Origin: QZKY01 sp942492925
GTDB lineage: Bacteria; Pseudomonadota; Gammaproteobacteria; Burkholderiales; Burkholderiaceae_D
DNA length: 64,000 nucleotides
Assembly (NCBI GenBank): GCA_942492925.1
Contig: OW818641.1
Coordinates: 1,240,001 to 1,304,000 of the forward strand
Reading direction: 5' to 3'
The translations under genes and the position numbers were made by a program. The notes beneath the pieces were generated by a model that worked only from the letters and a program-made list of their open reading frames with translations, was not told the origin of the DNA and made no database searches. Of the stretch, positions 34,166-42,988 are shown one piece after another (the stretch's first letter is position 1; every line of letters starts with the position of its first letter).

Positions 34166-34636
34166 ATGGCTGTCGAAATCGAACGCAAGTTTTTGGTGCA
34201 CAAGGATGCTTGGCGCACACAAGGTGAACACGTGTTGTTGCGGCAAGGCTATCTGTCGTCGAACCCGGATCGCGTGGTGCGCGTGCGCATCGAGGGCAAT
34301 ACCGCCTCCATGACTATCAAGGGGCGCACGAGCGGCGCTACCCGTGGCGAATGGGAATACGCGATTCCGGTTGCCGATGCGCAAGTCTTGCTGGAGGGAT
34401 TATGCGAACGTCCCTTGATTGAAAAATACCGCACGCGCATTGTGCACGAAGGCATGACATGGGAAGTCGATGAATTCCTGGGCGACAACGCCGGGTTGAT
34501 AGTTGCCGAAATTGAATTGCAATCCGAGGGGCAAGCTTTTTCAAAGCCCGATTGGGTGAGCGAAGAGGTGACCCACGATCCCCGATATTTCAATGCTAAT
34601 TTGATTCGACATCCCTATACAACATGGAAGGCGTGA
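34166..34636 (+). CDS. CYTH domain protein (triphosphate tunnel enzyme family)
   Basis: The 156-residue protein begins MAVEIERKFLV, which contains the family motif ExExK at residues 4-8, with a GAGGA site upstream. Further tunnel residues are visible in VRVRIEGNTASMTIKGR, EKYRTRI and WEVDEF. Bacterial members of this size are inorganic triphosphatases or unassigned; class IV adenylate cyclase activity is less likely. It is complete, and the small Trp-rich gene follows 87 bases downstream. Confidence 0.92.
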   Translation: MAVEIERKFLVHKDAWRTQGEHVLLRQGYLSSNPDRVVRVRIEGNTASMTIKGRTSGATRGEWEYAIPVADAQVLLEGLCERPLIEKYRTRIVHEGMTWEVDEFLGDNAGLIVAEIELQSEGQAFSKPDWVSEEVTHDPRYFNANLIRHPYTTWKA

Positions 34637-34723
34637 GTTTGTTTGTCCCGGAAGCGGTTTGTGCTATCGTGCCCGAAGTGCTGTTAGTAGCAGGCCAGTT
34701 CTGACGCTTTGTCTGGGGGTGCC

Positions 34724-34957
34724 ATGTTTTTTATCGTCATCATTCTGCTGTTTATCGTATTGAAGTACTTCGAGGTCAGTTTTTTTGCAGGCCTGTCCTG
34801 GTGGTGGCTGGCCGCATTGATGGCGATAGCATTTATCTGGTTTGAATTTATCGAGAAAGCGCTGGGACTGGACAAAAAGCGGGCGCATGAGACGCTTGAA
34901 AAGGCGCGAGAAGAACGTGTACGCAAGACGTTTGACAATAACAGGGGCCGCCGGTAA
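34724..34957 (+). CDS. Small Trp-rich membrane protein (TIGR04438-like)
   Basis: The 77-residue protein has two membrane segments at the N-terminus (MFFIVIILLFIVLKYFEV; LSWWWLAALMAIAFIWFEF) and a basic helical tail (KKRAHETLEKAREERVRKTF). The WWW cluster and layout fit the small Trp-rich protein family found in betaproteobacteria, whose function is unknown. It lies just before a terminator, downstream of the CYTH gene. Confidence 0.85.
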   Translation: MFFIVIILLFIVLKYFEVSFFAGLSWWWLAALMAIAFIWFEFIEKALGLDKKRAHETLEKAREERVRKTFDNNRGRR

Positions 34958-34983
34958 ACCGTTTTTTTTGCGACAGATTTCAG

Positions 34984-35010
34984 AACAGGGTTGTATGACC
35001 CTGTTTTTTA
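34984..35010 (+). terminator. Rho-independent terminator after the Trp-rich gene
   Basis: Stem AACAGGGT / ACCCTGTT with loop TGTATG, followed by TTTTATT. Confidence 0.85.
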
Positions 35011-35287
35011 TTGGGATGGGCAAAACGGTGTTTTATTTCTTTTTCTTAACTTTTGGCAAAAAGCCTTGAAGCGTAGAGGGCTACGTCACATTTTCTCCGG
35101 ATTGCGCTCAAAATTTGTTCATTTCTGTGTTCTTGAGAATGCCGACACCCGAAAGAATGTTTCAAAAAATGAAACAACAGGGTCAATCTGACAGGAAAGA
35201 TGGAGCTCTTTGCGTATATGGATAGCAGAACTCCCCTTACTGAACATATAATCTTTCTTTTTTAACCGTACCGTTTCTGACGTAAAA
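35011..35287. other. folD upstream region
   Basis: No gene is seen between the terminator and folD. TATAAT at 35247-35252 could be the folD -10, but no matching -35 is present. A short frame at 34991-35191 has no ribosome site. Confidence 0.4.
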
Positions 35288-36154
35288 ATGACTGCTCAAA
35301 TAATTAACGGAAACTTCCTTGCGCAAGACATTCGCGAGGACATTGCCAAGCGTGCTGCTGCGTTGACTGCCCAGGGCGAACAGCCGGGCTTGGCCGTCAT
35401 TCTGGTGGGCGACAGCGCCGCCTCCATGGTGTATGTGATGAACAAGGAAAAGGCGTGCAACGCGAACGGTATTTATTCCGTGCTCGAAAAGTACGACGCC
35501 GATTTCAGCGAAGCCGCGCTGCTGGAGCGTATCGAAGCCTTGAACAACGATCCGAAGATTCACGGCATTCTGGTGCAGTTGCCGGTGCCGGATCACATCG
35601 ACGAGCGCAAGGTCATCGAAGCCATTCTCCCTGAGAAGGACATGGATTGCTTCAACGTGGTCAACGCCGGCAATCTGATGGTCGGGCATCCTACGATTCG
35701 TCCGTGCACACCTTATGGCGTGATGAAGATGCTGGAATCGATCGACTATCCGATTCGCGGCGCACATGCGGTCGTGGTCGGCGCATCAAACATCGTCGGC
35801 AAGCCGATGGCCATGTTGCTGCTGCAAGCGGGCGCCACTATCACCATTTGTAATTCCAAGACGCGCGATTTGGCTTTCCACACTCGATTGGCCGATATCC
35901 TGATTGGTGCCACGGGTCGTCGCAACATCATTACCGCAGACATGGTCAAACCGGGTGCGGTGGTCATTGACGTCGGTGTCGAGCGCGACGAGTTTGGCAA
36001 GCTGTATAGCGATGTCGATTTCCAGAACGTGAAGGAAGTGGCGGGCTACATCACCCCGGTGCCGGGCGGTGTCGGTCCGATGACGATCACGATGCTGCTG
36101 GTGAATACCATCGAAGCGGCCGAACGAAAACTCAAAGAACGTCAGCAAAAATAA
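35288..36154 (+). CDS. folD: Methylenetetrahydrofolate dehydrogenase/cyclohydrolase, divergent
   Basis: The 288-residue protein interconverts methylene-, methenyl- and 10-formyl-THF. Catalytic residues are kept: Tyr49 and Lys53 (YVMNK), Gln97 (VQLPVP) and Asp120 (KDMDCFN). Several normally invariant positions differ. The NADP-site GRSNIVGKP is GASNIVGKP (Ala166 for Arg), CHSKT is CNSKT (Asn189 for His), YVRNK is YVMNK, and VDGFH is MDCFN. Loss of the 2'-phosphate-binding Arg suggests altered cofactor choice, perhaps NAD; this is inference. The C-terminal ITPVPGGVGPMTITMLLVNT is normal. A terminator follows. Confidence 0.93.
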   Translation: MTAQIINGNFLAQDIREDIAKRAAALTAQGEQPGLAVILVGDSAASMVYVMNKEKACNANGIYSVLEKYDADFSEAALLERIEALNNDPKIHGILVQLPVPDHIDERKVIEAILPEKDMDCFNVVNAGNLMVGHPTIRPCTPYGVMKMLESIDYPIRGAHAVVVGASNIVGKPMAMLLLQAGATITICNSKTRDLAFHTRLADILIGATGRRNIITADMVKPGAVVIDVGVERDEFGKLYSDVDFQNVKEVAGYITPVPGGVGPMTITMLLVNTIEAAERKLKERQQK

Positions 36155-36165
36155 TAATAAATTTC

Positions 36166-36193
36166 AGGGGCGGCCAAAACCGCCCCTTTTTTC
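36166..36193 (+). terminator. Rho-independent terminator after folD
   Basis: Stem AGGGGCGG / CCGCCCCT with loop CCAAAA, followed by TTTTT. Confidence 0.88.
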
Positions 36194-36219
36194 AAACACC
36201 TGAATTTTTTATAACAGCC

Positions 36220-38277
36220 ATGCAAAATCCCTTGCTCGATTTTTCCGGCTTGCCGCGCTTTAACGCGATTCAACAGGAGCATGTGACGCCTGCGATCGAC
36301 ACGCTGCTGGCCGAGTGCCGCGCGGTCGTGACCGAACAGGAAAAGCCCGCTGAACAAGTGAGCTGGGACAGCTTCATCGAACCGCTGGAAAACGCAACGG
36401 AGCGCCTGAGCCGTGCGTGGAGCAATGTCTCGCATTTGAATGCGGTGGTCGATACGCCAGAACTGCGTGCGGCCTACAATGAAAACCTGCCTAAGGTGAC
36501 AGAGTTCTGGACAGCGTTAAGCCAGAATCTGGCCTTGTTCGACAAATACAAGGCTTTGCGCGCCAGCGCGGCATACGCAACGTTGTCTGCGCCGCGCCAG
36601 AAAATCATCGAGAATGCCTTGCGTGATTTCCGGCTGGGCGGCGCGGAATTGCCGGAAGCCGAAAAGAAACGCTTTGCGGAAATTCAGGAAGAGCAAGCGG
36701 CACTGTCGACGAAGTTTTCCGAGAACGTGCTCGATGCAATGAATCACTATGCGCTGTTTGTCGAAACGGAAGCGGAACTGTCCGGCTTGCCGGAAGACGC
36801 GAAACTCGCGGCGCGCGCCGCAGCAGAACGCGATGGCAAGACGGGCTACAAGTTTACCTTGCACTACCCTTCGTTTTTTCCGGTGCTGCAATATGCGGAC
36901 AATCGCACTTTGCGCGAGGCCTTGTATCGTGCGAATGCCACGAAAGCTTCCGAACTGGGTGAAAATCAGGAGTGGGATAACACGCAAAACATCGTTGCCT
37001 TGCTCAAGCTGCGCGACGAAGAAGCCAAGTTGTTGGGCTACAAGAATTTCGCTGAAGTGTCACTCGTGTCGAAGATGGCGGAATCGCCTGCGCAAGTCAA
37101 AGGCTTTCTCGATGATCTGGCCGTGCGTGCGCGACCGTTCGCGGAAAAAGACATGGTTGAATTGCGCGCATTTGCGAAAAGCGAACTGGGGCTGGAGACG
37201 CTCGAAGCGTGGGATTTAGCCTATGTGTCGGAAAAACTGCGCGAGCAACGCTACGCATTTTCCGAAGAAGAGGTGAAGCAGTATTTCCCGGAACATCGGG
37301 TGATTGACGGCTTGTTCCGCCTGATCCAGACGCTCTTTTCCGTGATGATTCGCTCAGACGATGCTCCGGTGTGGCACAAGGATGTTAAGTTTTTCCGCGT
37401 CGAGCGCGATGGCAAGTTGATTGGACAGTTTTATCTGGATCTGTATGCGCGCAACGGCAAGCGGAGCGGTGCGTGGATGGACGATGCGCGCGGACGGCGC
37501 AAGGTGGCCAGCCATGTACAGACGCCGCTCACGCATTTGATTTGCAACTTCACCGAGCCGATGGTGAAGGAGGGCCAATTGCGTCCGGCCTTGTTCACGC
37601 ACAACGAAGTCACTACGCTGTTCCATGAATTCGGCCACGGATTGAATCACATGCTGACGACGATTGATGATCTCGGCGTGTCAGGCATTGCAGGCGTGGA
37701 GTGGGATGCGGTCGAATTGCCGTCGCAGTTCATGGAGAATTTCTGCTGGGAGTGGGATGTGCTAGCGCACATGACAGCGCACGCCGATACCGGTGCGCCG
37801 TTGCCGCGAGAGCTTTTTGATAAGATGATTGCTGCAAAAAATTATCAGTCCGGAATGCAGATGCTGCGTCAGATTGAATTTTCCATGTGCGACATGCGCT
37901 TGCATGATGATTATGATCCCTATGGCAACGCATCTTTCCAGTCCGTTCTGGATGCGGTGCGCCAGCAGTATGCTGTTGTTATTCCGCCATCCTTCAATCG
38001 CTTTTTGCACGGATTCAGCCACATTTTCGCCGGAGGGTATGCGGCGGGATACTATAGTTACAAATGGGCAGAAGTTCTCTCGGCGGATGCCTACGCGGCT
38101 TTTGAAGAAGCGCGCGACGCAGGCGGGGATATCCTTTCGCCGATTGCCGGGAAGAAATTCATGGATGAAATTCTGTCAGTGGGGGGCGCGCGTCCGGCAT
38201 TGGCCTCTTTCGTTGCATTTCGCGGAAGAGAACCCAAAATCGATCCCTTGTTGCGGCATAATGGCATGAGATCATAG
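36220..38277 (+). CDS. prlC: Oligopeptidase A (M3 metallopeptidase)
   Basis: The 685-residue cytoplasmic zinc peptidase degrades short peptides and cleaved signal peptides. The HExxH zinc motif is in LFHEFGHGLNHML, with the second ligand region GVEWDAVELPSQFMENF; FAGGYAAGYYSYKWAEV is the typical M3 C-terminal motif. The length is normal for OpdA. It is the first gene after the folD terminator. Confidence 0.95.
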   Translation: MQNPLLDFSGLPRFNAIQQEHVTPAIDTLLAECRAVVTEQEKPAEQVSWDSFIEPLENATERLSRAWSNVSHLNAVVDTPELRAAYNENLPKVTEFWTALSQNLALFDKYKALRASAAYATLSAPRQKIIENALRDFRLGGAELPEAEKKRFAEIQEEQAALSTKFSENVLDAMNHYALFVETEAELSGLPEDAKLAARAAAERDGKTGYKFTLHYPSFFPVLQYADNRTLREALYRANATKASELGENQEWDNTQNIVALLKLRDEEAKLLGYKNFAEVSLVSKMAESPAQVKGFLDDLAVRARPFAEKDMVELRAFAKSELGLETLEAWDLAYVSEKLREQRYAFSEEEVKQYFPEHRVIDGLFRLIQTLFSVMIRSDDAPVWHKDVKFFRVERDGKLIGQFYLDLYARNGKRSGAWMDDARGRRKVASHVQTPLTHLICNFTEPMVKEGQLRPALFTHNEVTTLFHEFGHGLNHMLTTIDDLGVSGIAGVEWDAVELPSQFMENFCWEWDVLAHMTAHADTGAPLPRELFDKMIAAKNYQSGMQMLRQIEFSMCDMRLHDDYDPYGNASFQSVLDAVRQQYAVVIPPSFNRFLHGFSHIFAGGYAAGYYSYKWAEVLSADAYAAFEEARDAGGDILSPIAGKKFMDEILSVGGARPALASFVAFRGREPKIDPLLRHNGMRS

Positions 38278-38364
38278 TTTCGACTCCGCTTTTCTTCTTG
38301 CATGAGATTGATGCAGAAAGAAAATCGGGACGGGGCGTTGCATAGTGGAGGGGGGGAAAGAAGC

Positions 38365-38973
38365 ATGAAACTGAGATTAGCGATATGTTTTTTCTTGTGT
38401 ATCTCCAGCGCGCAGGCGCAGATGTATCGGTGGGTGGATGCGGATGGCAAAATCACTTTCAGCGACAAGCCGCCATCGGTCAAGTATCTGCCGAAAAATC
38501 ATGATATCCGCGACGGTTCGGATGGTGGAACCAGTGGGTTGAATTACGCGTTGTCTCAGGCTATGCAGAATTTTCCGGTGACACTGTTTACACCAGTCGA
38601 TGAGTGCACACCCTGCAACAGCGGGCGGGCGTATCTGAAAAAACGCGGTATTCCGTTTACCGAGAAAACCATCAAAACTAATGCCGACAACGCGAAGTTG
38701 AAAGAAGCGGGCGGCAATGGACAATTGCCTTTCCTGACCATCGGTCGTCATTCCCATACCGGATTCACCGAGAGCGAATGGAGCGCAACACTGACAGCGG
38801 CGGGCTATCCTGAATCCAACCAGTTGCCGGCCCATTACAAGAATCCGGATCCGGCTCCCGCTGCGCCACAGTCTTCGCCTGCATCCAAAGCGGTGGCCCA
38901 ACCTGTCGAGGCACCCGGCCCGACTGAACTGCCGCCAGCGCAGGGCGATGCGCCACCGGGGTTCCGTTTTTGA
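38365..38973 (+). CDS. Exported DUF4124-glutaredoxin fusion
   Basis: The 202-residue protein has a signal peptide (MKLRLAICFFLCISSAQA), a DUF4124 module (QMYRWVDADGKITFSDKPP), and then a glutaredoxin domain with the active pair C-x2-C (ECTPCNSGRAYLKKRGI) and the cis-Pro region QLPFLTIG. A Pro/Ala-rich tail of about 50 residues ends in PPGFRF. It is predicted to act in the periplasm as a thiol oxidoreductase. The partner is unknown. It follows prlC by 87 bases. Confidence 0.88.
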   Translation: MKLRLAICFFLCISSAQAQMYRWVDADGKITFSDKPPSVKYLPKNHDIRDGSDGGTSGLNYALSQAMQNFPVTLFTPVDECTPCNSGRAYLKKRGIPFTEKTIKTNADNAKLKEAGGNGQLPFLTIGRHSHTGFTESEWSATLTAAGYPESNQLPAHYKNPDPAPAAPQSSPASKAVAQPVEAPGPTELPPAQGDAPPGFRF

Positions 38974-39013
38974 TCTTTCACTAGGTGAGTTTGAAGCGAT
39001 TTATTGAAGAAAA

Positions 39014-39442
39014 ATGACGCGAATTGATTTTCATACCAACGTAACGGATAGCCTTGCCTATACCTGTCGTCTGGTGCGCAAGGCGCGCCATGCTGCTGCA
39101 GCATCGCAGATCGTCATTTTGGTCAGAGATAAAAACGAATTGAGCAAGCTTGACGACGCTCTCTGGACGTTTTCCGCTCAGGATTTTTTGCCGCATGCCG
39201 TAGCGGGCGATGCACTGGCTGCGCAATCGCCGGTGGTTCTGACGGACGATGACGCGTTTGCGCCGCACCAAGACATCCTGATCAATTTGTCCGGTGCTGT
39301 GCCGACATCGTTTGCGCAGTTTGGACGCATTTTTGAAATTGTTTCGCACGACGCATCCGATACTGAGGCTGGTCGCCAGCGGTTTGCATATTATCGGCAA
39401 CGCGGCTATCCGTTGACCCATTCCATTGCGAGTCCGTCATGA
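39014..39442 (+). CDS. holC: DNA polymerase III chi subunit
   Basis: The 142-residue protein starts MTRIDFHTNVTDSLAYTCRLVRKA. It has the chi landmarks LDDALWTFSAQDFLPHAV and a FxxVxxxD-like end. Chi links the clamp loader to single-strand binding protein at the replication fork. It overlaps the next gene by 4 bases (ATGA). Confidence 0.9.
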   Translation: MTRIDFHTNVTDSLAYTCRLVRKARHAAAASQIVILVRDKNELSKLDDALWTFSAQDFLPHAVAGDALAAQSPVVLTDDDAFAPHQDILINLSGAVPTSFAQFGRIFEIVSHDASDTEAGRQRFAYYRQRGYPLTHSIASPS

Positions 39443-39891
39443 GTACGCCAAAATCCGACATCAGTATTCCGATTCTGACGCAGATTATTGCGCCATCTGC
39501 AGCGAACGCAGCCAATACGCCAGGAAAAAAAGAAGGACGCGTCACATCGTCGGCCGCAGGCATTCCTGGCACGTTTGATCTGGGTTCATCTGCGAGCCTG
39601 GGTGCATCCGCATCGTCGGTGGGGGCAGCTGATGCATCGTCCCTGCCTTTAGCTGACAGTGACTGGAAGGGGCTGGAGCTGAAGCTCAACGAGCGTGTGC
39701 TGCGTCAAATCTTGCGCCGCATTGATTTTGTCGTCGAGCATCGCGTGAAGGAAAGTCTTGCTGATGCTTTGCAGGTGACGACAGACGATTTGATCAAAGA
39801 AATTCGACGCGGTTTGCATACGACGCTGGAAGACGTTATCAAGCGGGCCGTTGCCCAGGAAATTGCCAGAGTGCAGTCGGTGAAGGAATAG
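39439..39891 (+). CDS. DUF2486-like protein
   Basis: The 150-residue protein starts MSTPKSDISIPILTQII and has a low-complexity Ala/Ser/Gly middle. The conserved helical C-terminus runs LNERVLRQILRRIDFVVEHRV to VAQEIARVQ. The beginning and end fit the DUF2486 family that follows holC in Burkholderiales. The function is unknown. It is translationally coupled to holC. Confidence 0.8.
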   Translation: MSTPKSDISIPILTQIIAPSAANAANTPGKKEGRVTSSAAGIPGTFDLGSSASLGASASSVGAADASSLPLADSDWKGLELKLNERVLRQILRRIDFVVEHRVKESLADALQVTTDDLIKEIRRGLHTTLEDVIKRAVAQEIARVQSVKE

Positions 39892-39958
39892 CTTTTTTGT
39901 TTGGATGCATTACTTTAAAATCCTGTCTATGCATCCCCATTTGATTTGAGGCACCATC

Positions 39959-41239
39959 GTGAAAATTATCGTATTGGGTTCGGGAATTGTTGGAACGGCT
40001 ACGGCTTGGTTCTTGAAAAAAGAAGGTCATGACGTCACGGTTGTTGAGCGACAGCCTGGTGTCGCTCAAGAGGCATCCTTTGCAAATGGTTGCCAGATAT
40101 CCGTTTCCCACTCCGAACCTTGGTCCAATCCTTCCGCCCCGATGAAGCTGCTGAAGTGGCTGGGAAAAGAAGACGCGCCCCTGCTGTATCGCTTTCGACC
40201 GGAATGGCTGCAATGGGAATGGGGCGTACGCTTTTTGATCGAATGTCTTGAAACGCGCACGGCCTACAATATTCGTCAGTGCATGCGTCTATCGGAATAC
40301 AGTCTCAAAACTTTGCAGGAAGTGCGCGCCGAGACGAACATCGAATACGATTGCGTGACCAAAGGCATCATGCATTTTTTCACGGATCAGAACGATTTCG
40401 AAGCATCGATGGCCGGGGCGAAGCTCATGACGTCGCTGGGCTGTCCGCGTGAAATCATTTCTACAGATGAAGTTGTTCGTCTGGAACCGGCGCTGGCCAG
40501 CGTGCGCGACAAGATTGTGGGCGGCGATTTCACGCCGACGGACGAATCCGGTGATTCGCGTGCGTTCACCGTTGGGCTGGCCAAGAAGGCGGAAGCGGCG
40601 GGCGTCGAGTTTCGATTCAATACCGCTGCCACGCGCCTTCTTACCGAAGGCGCAGGAGCGGCGGCACGCGTCAGCGGTCTTGAAGTGATCAATTCCAGTG
40701 GCGGCTTTGAAGTGTTGAAAGCGGACGGGTATGTTGTCGCGATGGGCTGCTATGCAACACCTTTCCTGAAACCCTTGGGCCTCAATCTGATGATTTATCC
40801 GGCGAAAGGGTATTCGGCCACGTATCCCGTAACCAATCCGGATGCCGCGCCGATGGTCTCTTTGATCGACGTGGGCGCGAAGCTGGTGTTTGCGCGGCTG
40901 GGCGACAAGCTGCGTGTGGGTGGCACGGCGGAACTGAACGGTTACTCGCGTGTCTTGAACGAGGTGCGTTGCGACATGCTGACCAAACGCGCGCGTGATA
41001 TTTTCCCGGAAGCCTGCGATTGGGAACAGCCGAATTTCTGGACGGGCTTGCGTCCCATGACGCCATCCAATCGCCCCTATGTTGGGAAGACACGTTACGC
41101 CAATCTGTTCCTGAATGCGGGGCACGGCACATTGGGGTGGACGATGGGATGTGGTTCCGGTCGCGCGATTGCGGAGATCGTCTCGGGCCGCAAGCCGGAA
41201 GTGGATTTCGCGTTTGCCGGTATGCTCAGCGCAAAATAG
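39959..41239 (+). CDS. dadA: D-amino acid dehydrogenase small subunit
   Basis: The 426-residue flavoprotein oxidises D-amino acids, especially D-alanine, to keto acids and feeds the respiratory chain. The GTG start leads into the FAD motif VLGSGIVGTATAWFLKKEGHDVTVVER. SFANGCQISVSHSEPW, WTGLRPMTPSNRPYVG and GHGTLGWTMGCGSGRAIAE are family signatures. No alanine racemase dadX is adjacent. A bidirectional terminator follows. Confidence 0.95.
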   Translation: MKIIVLGSGIVGTATAWFLKKEGHDVTVVERQPGVAQEASFANGCQISVSHSEPWSNPSAPMKLLKWLGKEDAPLLYRFRPEWLQWEWGVRFLIECLETRTAYNIRQCMRLSEYSLKTLQEVRAETNIEYDCVTKGIMHFFTDQNDFEASMAGAKLMTSLGCPREIISTDEVVRLEPALASVRDKIVGGDFTPTDESGDSRAFTVGLAKKAEAAGVEFRFNTAATRLLTEGAGAAARVSGLEVINSSGGFEVLKADGYVVAMGCYATPFLKPLGLNLMIYPAKGYSATYPVTNPDAAPMVSLIDVGAKLVFARLGDKLRVGGTAELNGYSRVLNEVRCDMLTKRARDIFPEACDWEQPNFWTGLRPMTPSNRPYVGKTRYANLFLNAGHGTLGWTMGCGSGRAIAEIVSGRKPEVDFAFAGMLSAK

Positions 41240-41258
41240 CTGGGCCTGCAATCAAACA

Positions 41259-41297
41259 AAACGGCAGCCGTTCGTTGAATTGGCTGCCGTTTTTATT
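41259..41297. terminator. Bidirectional terminator between dadA and the HD-GYP gene
   Basis: An 11-base stem AAACGGCAGCC / GGCTGCCGTTT is flanked by A-rich and T-rich runs and serves both convergent genes. Confidence 0.85.
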
Positions 41298-41305
41298 TCA
41301 CGCTG

Positions 41306-42541
41306 TTATTTGAGATTCATCATGCGGGCCGGGTCTACATTCCATTTTTCCGGTGGTTCGTGACTGATGATGCGATCGGCGCCGCCTGACCCAAAGGGTT
41401 TGGCGAGATCCACGACTTCTGGCGTGATGTAGGTTCTGGATTTTGTGCTGAAAAAAATGTTGACTTTGGGGGTCAGTAAATTGGCGTGATCGGCTTCAAC
41501 CACGACGCCGAGCCGTCCGGATTCCAGCAGCACCAGCGTGCCAACTGGATAAATGCCGATGCAGCGGATAAAGGCCTGCACCAGTTTCGGGTTGAAGTGA
41601 TCTTTGCTCCATTCGTAAATTTTTCGCAAGCCATCTGCTGCAGGAAGCGCCTTGTGGTAGCTGCGGTCGCTCGTAATCGCGTCATAGACATCGGCGATGG
41701 CCGCCATCTGCGTGAGTGCCTGGATATCGTTGCCGGGCAGTTTGTCCGGGTAACCGCTGCCGTCATGGCGCTCGTGGTGATGCAGCGCGATGTCGAGCGG
41801 AATCGGGCCGATGCCGGGAATCTGCTGCAAGACTTCATGGCCCATGGACGAGTGGCCCTTCATGGTGACGAACTCCTCATCCGTCAGCGGTCCCTCCTTG
41901 TTCAGGATGGTGTCGGGTATATGGGCTTTGCCAATGTCGTGCAACAGGCCGCCCATGCCTGCCTGCAAGATGTCGTCTTCTTCCATGCCGACCGAGCGGC
42001 AGTAGGCGATCATCAGCGCGCAGACGCTGACGGAATGGAGAAACGTGTAGTCATCCTTGTTTTTGATTCGCAGCAGCCCAATCAAGGCGCCATTGTTGCG
42101 GAGCACCGATTCTGAAACGCTTTGTACGACGGGGGTGACGCGATTGACATCGACGGCATTGCCCATACGGACATCCAGCATGATCGAGCTGATTTGTCGT
42201 TGGGCCTGGTGTCGGATGCCTCTGGCTTGAACCAGTTCTTCAGAAAACGACACCCGCATGTCCGGCGCTTTTTTCCCGGCAGCCAGGGCGACGATTTCCT
42301 GCTCAATGCTGGTCTGGATTTCTTCCTGGGTGGGTGCGTTCCGAACATTGAGCCCTTTGCCTGTGTCCACATACAATTCGTGGATCCCCGCTTCCTTGAT
42401 CATGCGGATTTCTTCATAGGTCGTAACGGGGAAGCGGGTGCGAAAAAATGAATGCGACATCCAATCGCAATTCAGGTCGTGCACATACATGCCTACCTTG
42501 AGTTGCGAAATCGTGATTTTCTTGATCTTGGAATTGGGCAT
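41306..42541 (-). CDS. HD-GYP domain c-di-GMP phosphodiesterase, second paralog
   Basis: The protein has 411 residues from MPNSKIKKITISQLKVGMYV. The open frame continues upstream across tRNA-Gly but that part is not coding. An N-terminal DUF3391 domain (YVDTGKGLNVRNAP) and an intact HD-GYP domain are present: HD motif LLHDIGK, HHERHDGSGYPDKL and IADVYDAITS. The C-terminal tail LTPKVNIFFSTKSRTYI to EKWNVDPARM matches the layout of the 27.1 kb paralog. It stands alone, convergent to dadA. Confidence 0.93.
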   Translation of the reverse strand: MPNSKIKKITISQLKVGMYVHDLNCDWMSHSFFRTRFPVTTYEEIRMIKEAGIHELYVDTGKGLNVRNAPTQEEIQTSIEQEIVALAAGKKAPDMRVSFSEELVQARGIRHQAQRQISSIMLDVRMGNAVDVNRVTPVVQSVSESVLRNNGALIGLLRIKNKDDYTFLHSVSVCALMIAYCRSVGMEEDDILQAGMGGLLHDIGKAHIPDTILNKEGPLTDEEFVTMKGHSSMGHEVLQQIPGIGPIPLDIALHHHERHDGSGYPDKLPGNDIQALTQMAAIADVYDAITSDRSYHKALPAADGLRKIYEWSKDHFNPKLVQAFIRCIGIYPVGTLVLLESGRLGVVVEADHANLLTPKVNIFFSTKSRTYITPEVVDLAKPFGSGGADRIISHEPPEKWNVDPARMMNLK

Positions 42542-42802
42542 CGAACGCAAAAGGGTCTTGGTAAGCCGGAATATCGGTTCCCTGTTTAGCGTCCAATGAT
42601 ATATTGTTCTCAGGAAAAATGCAGGGGTTTTGATGATCAATGTCCGCTGATATACGTACATGTGGGCAATAAAGTTTTGATGGCAGTGTTCCGTTACGAT
42701 GCGTATAAACTGAATTTGCAAGTGTTTGCCTTCCTGATATTTGCCCCGTACAATGACGCGGTTGCCAGTAATCGAGTTTAATACTTCGGCAATATTTTCA
42801 GA

Positions 42803-42878
42803 GCGGCGGTAGCTCAGTTGGTAGAGCGCCGGCTTCCCAAGCCTGAGGTCGCGAGTTCGAGGCTCGTCCGCCGCTCCA
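42803..42878 (+). tRNA. tRNA-Gly (CCC)
   Basis: The acceptor GCGGCGG pairs with CCGCCGC. The D arm GCTCAGTTGGTAGAGC, anticodon loop TTCCCAA (anticodon CCC), T arm GCGAGTTCGAGGCTCGT and encoded CCA are present. Confidence 0.97.
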
Positions 42879-42988
42879 TTTCTTATCATGTTCTGCATTT
42901 TTGTTTCGGCAATGCTTAAGAGCGCCGGGTTTTTCCTGGCCTGCTACAATTCTGCCTTCCTCAAGTTTTGTTTTTTTGAACACATCGC

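Noticed and set aside
42542..42898. N-terminal extension of the second HD-GYP gene across tRNA-Gly
   Set aside because: The extension reads through the tRNA antisense strand and has no conserved sequence; the family start lies at 42541.
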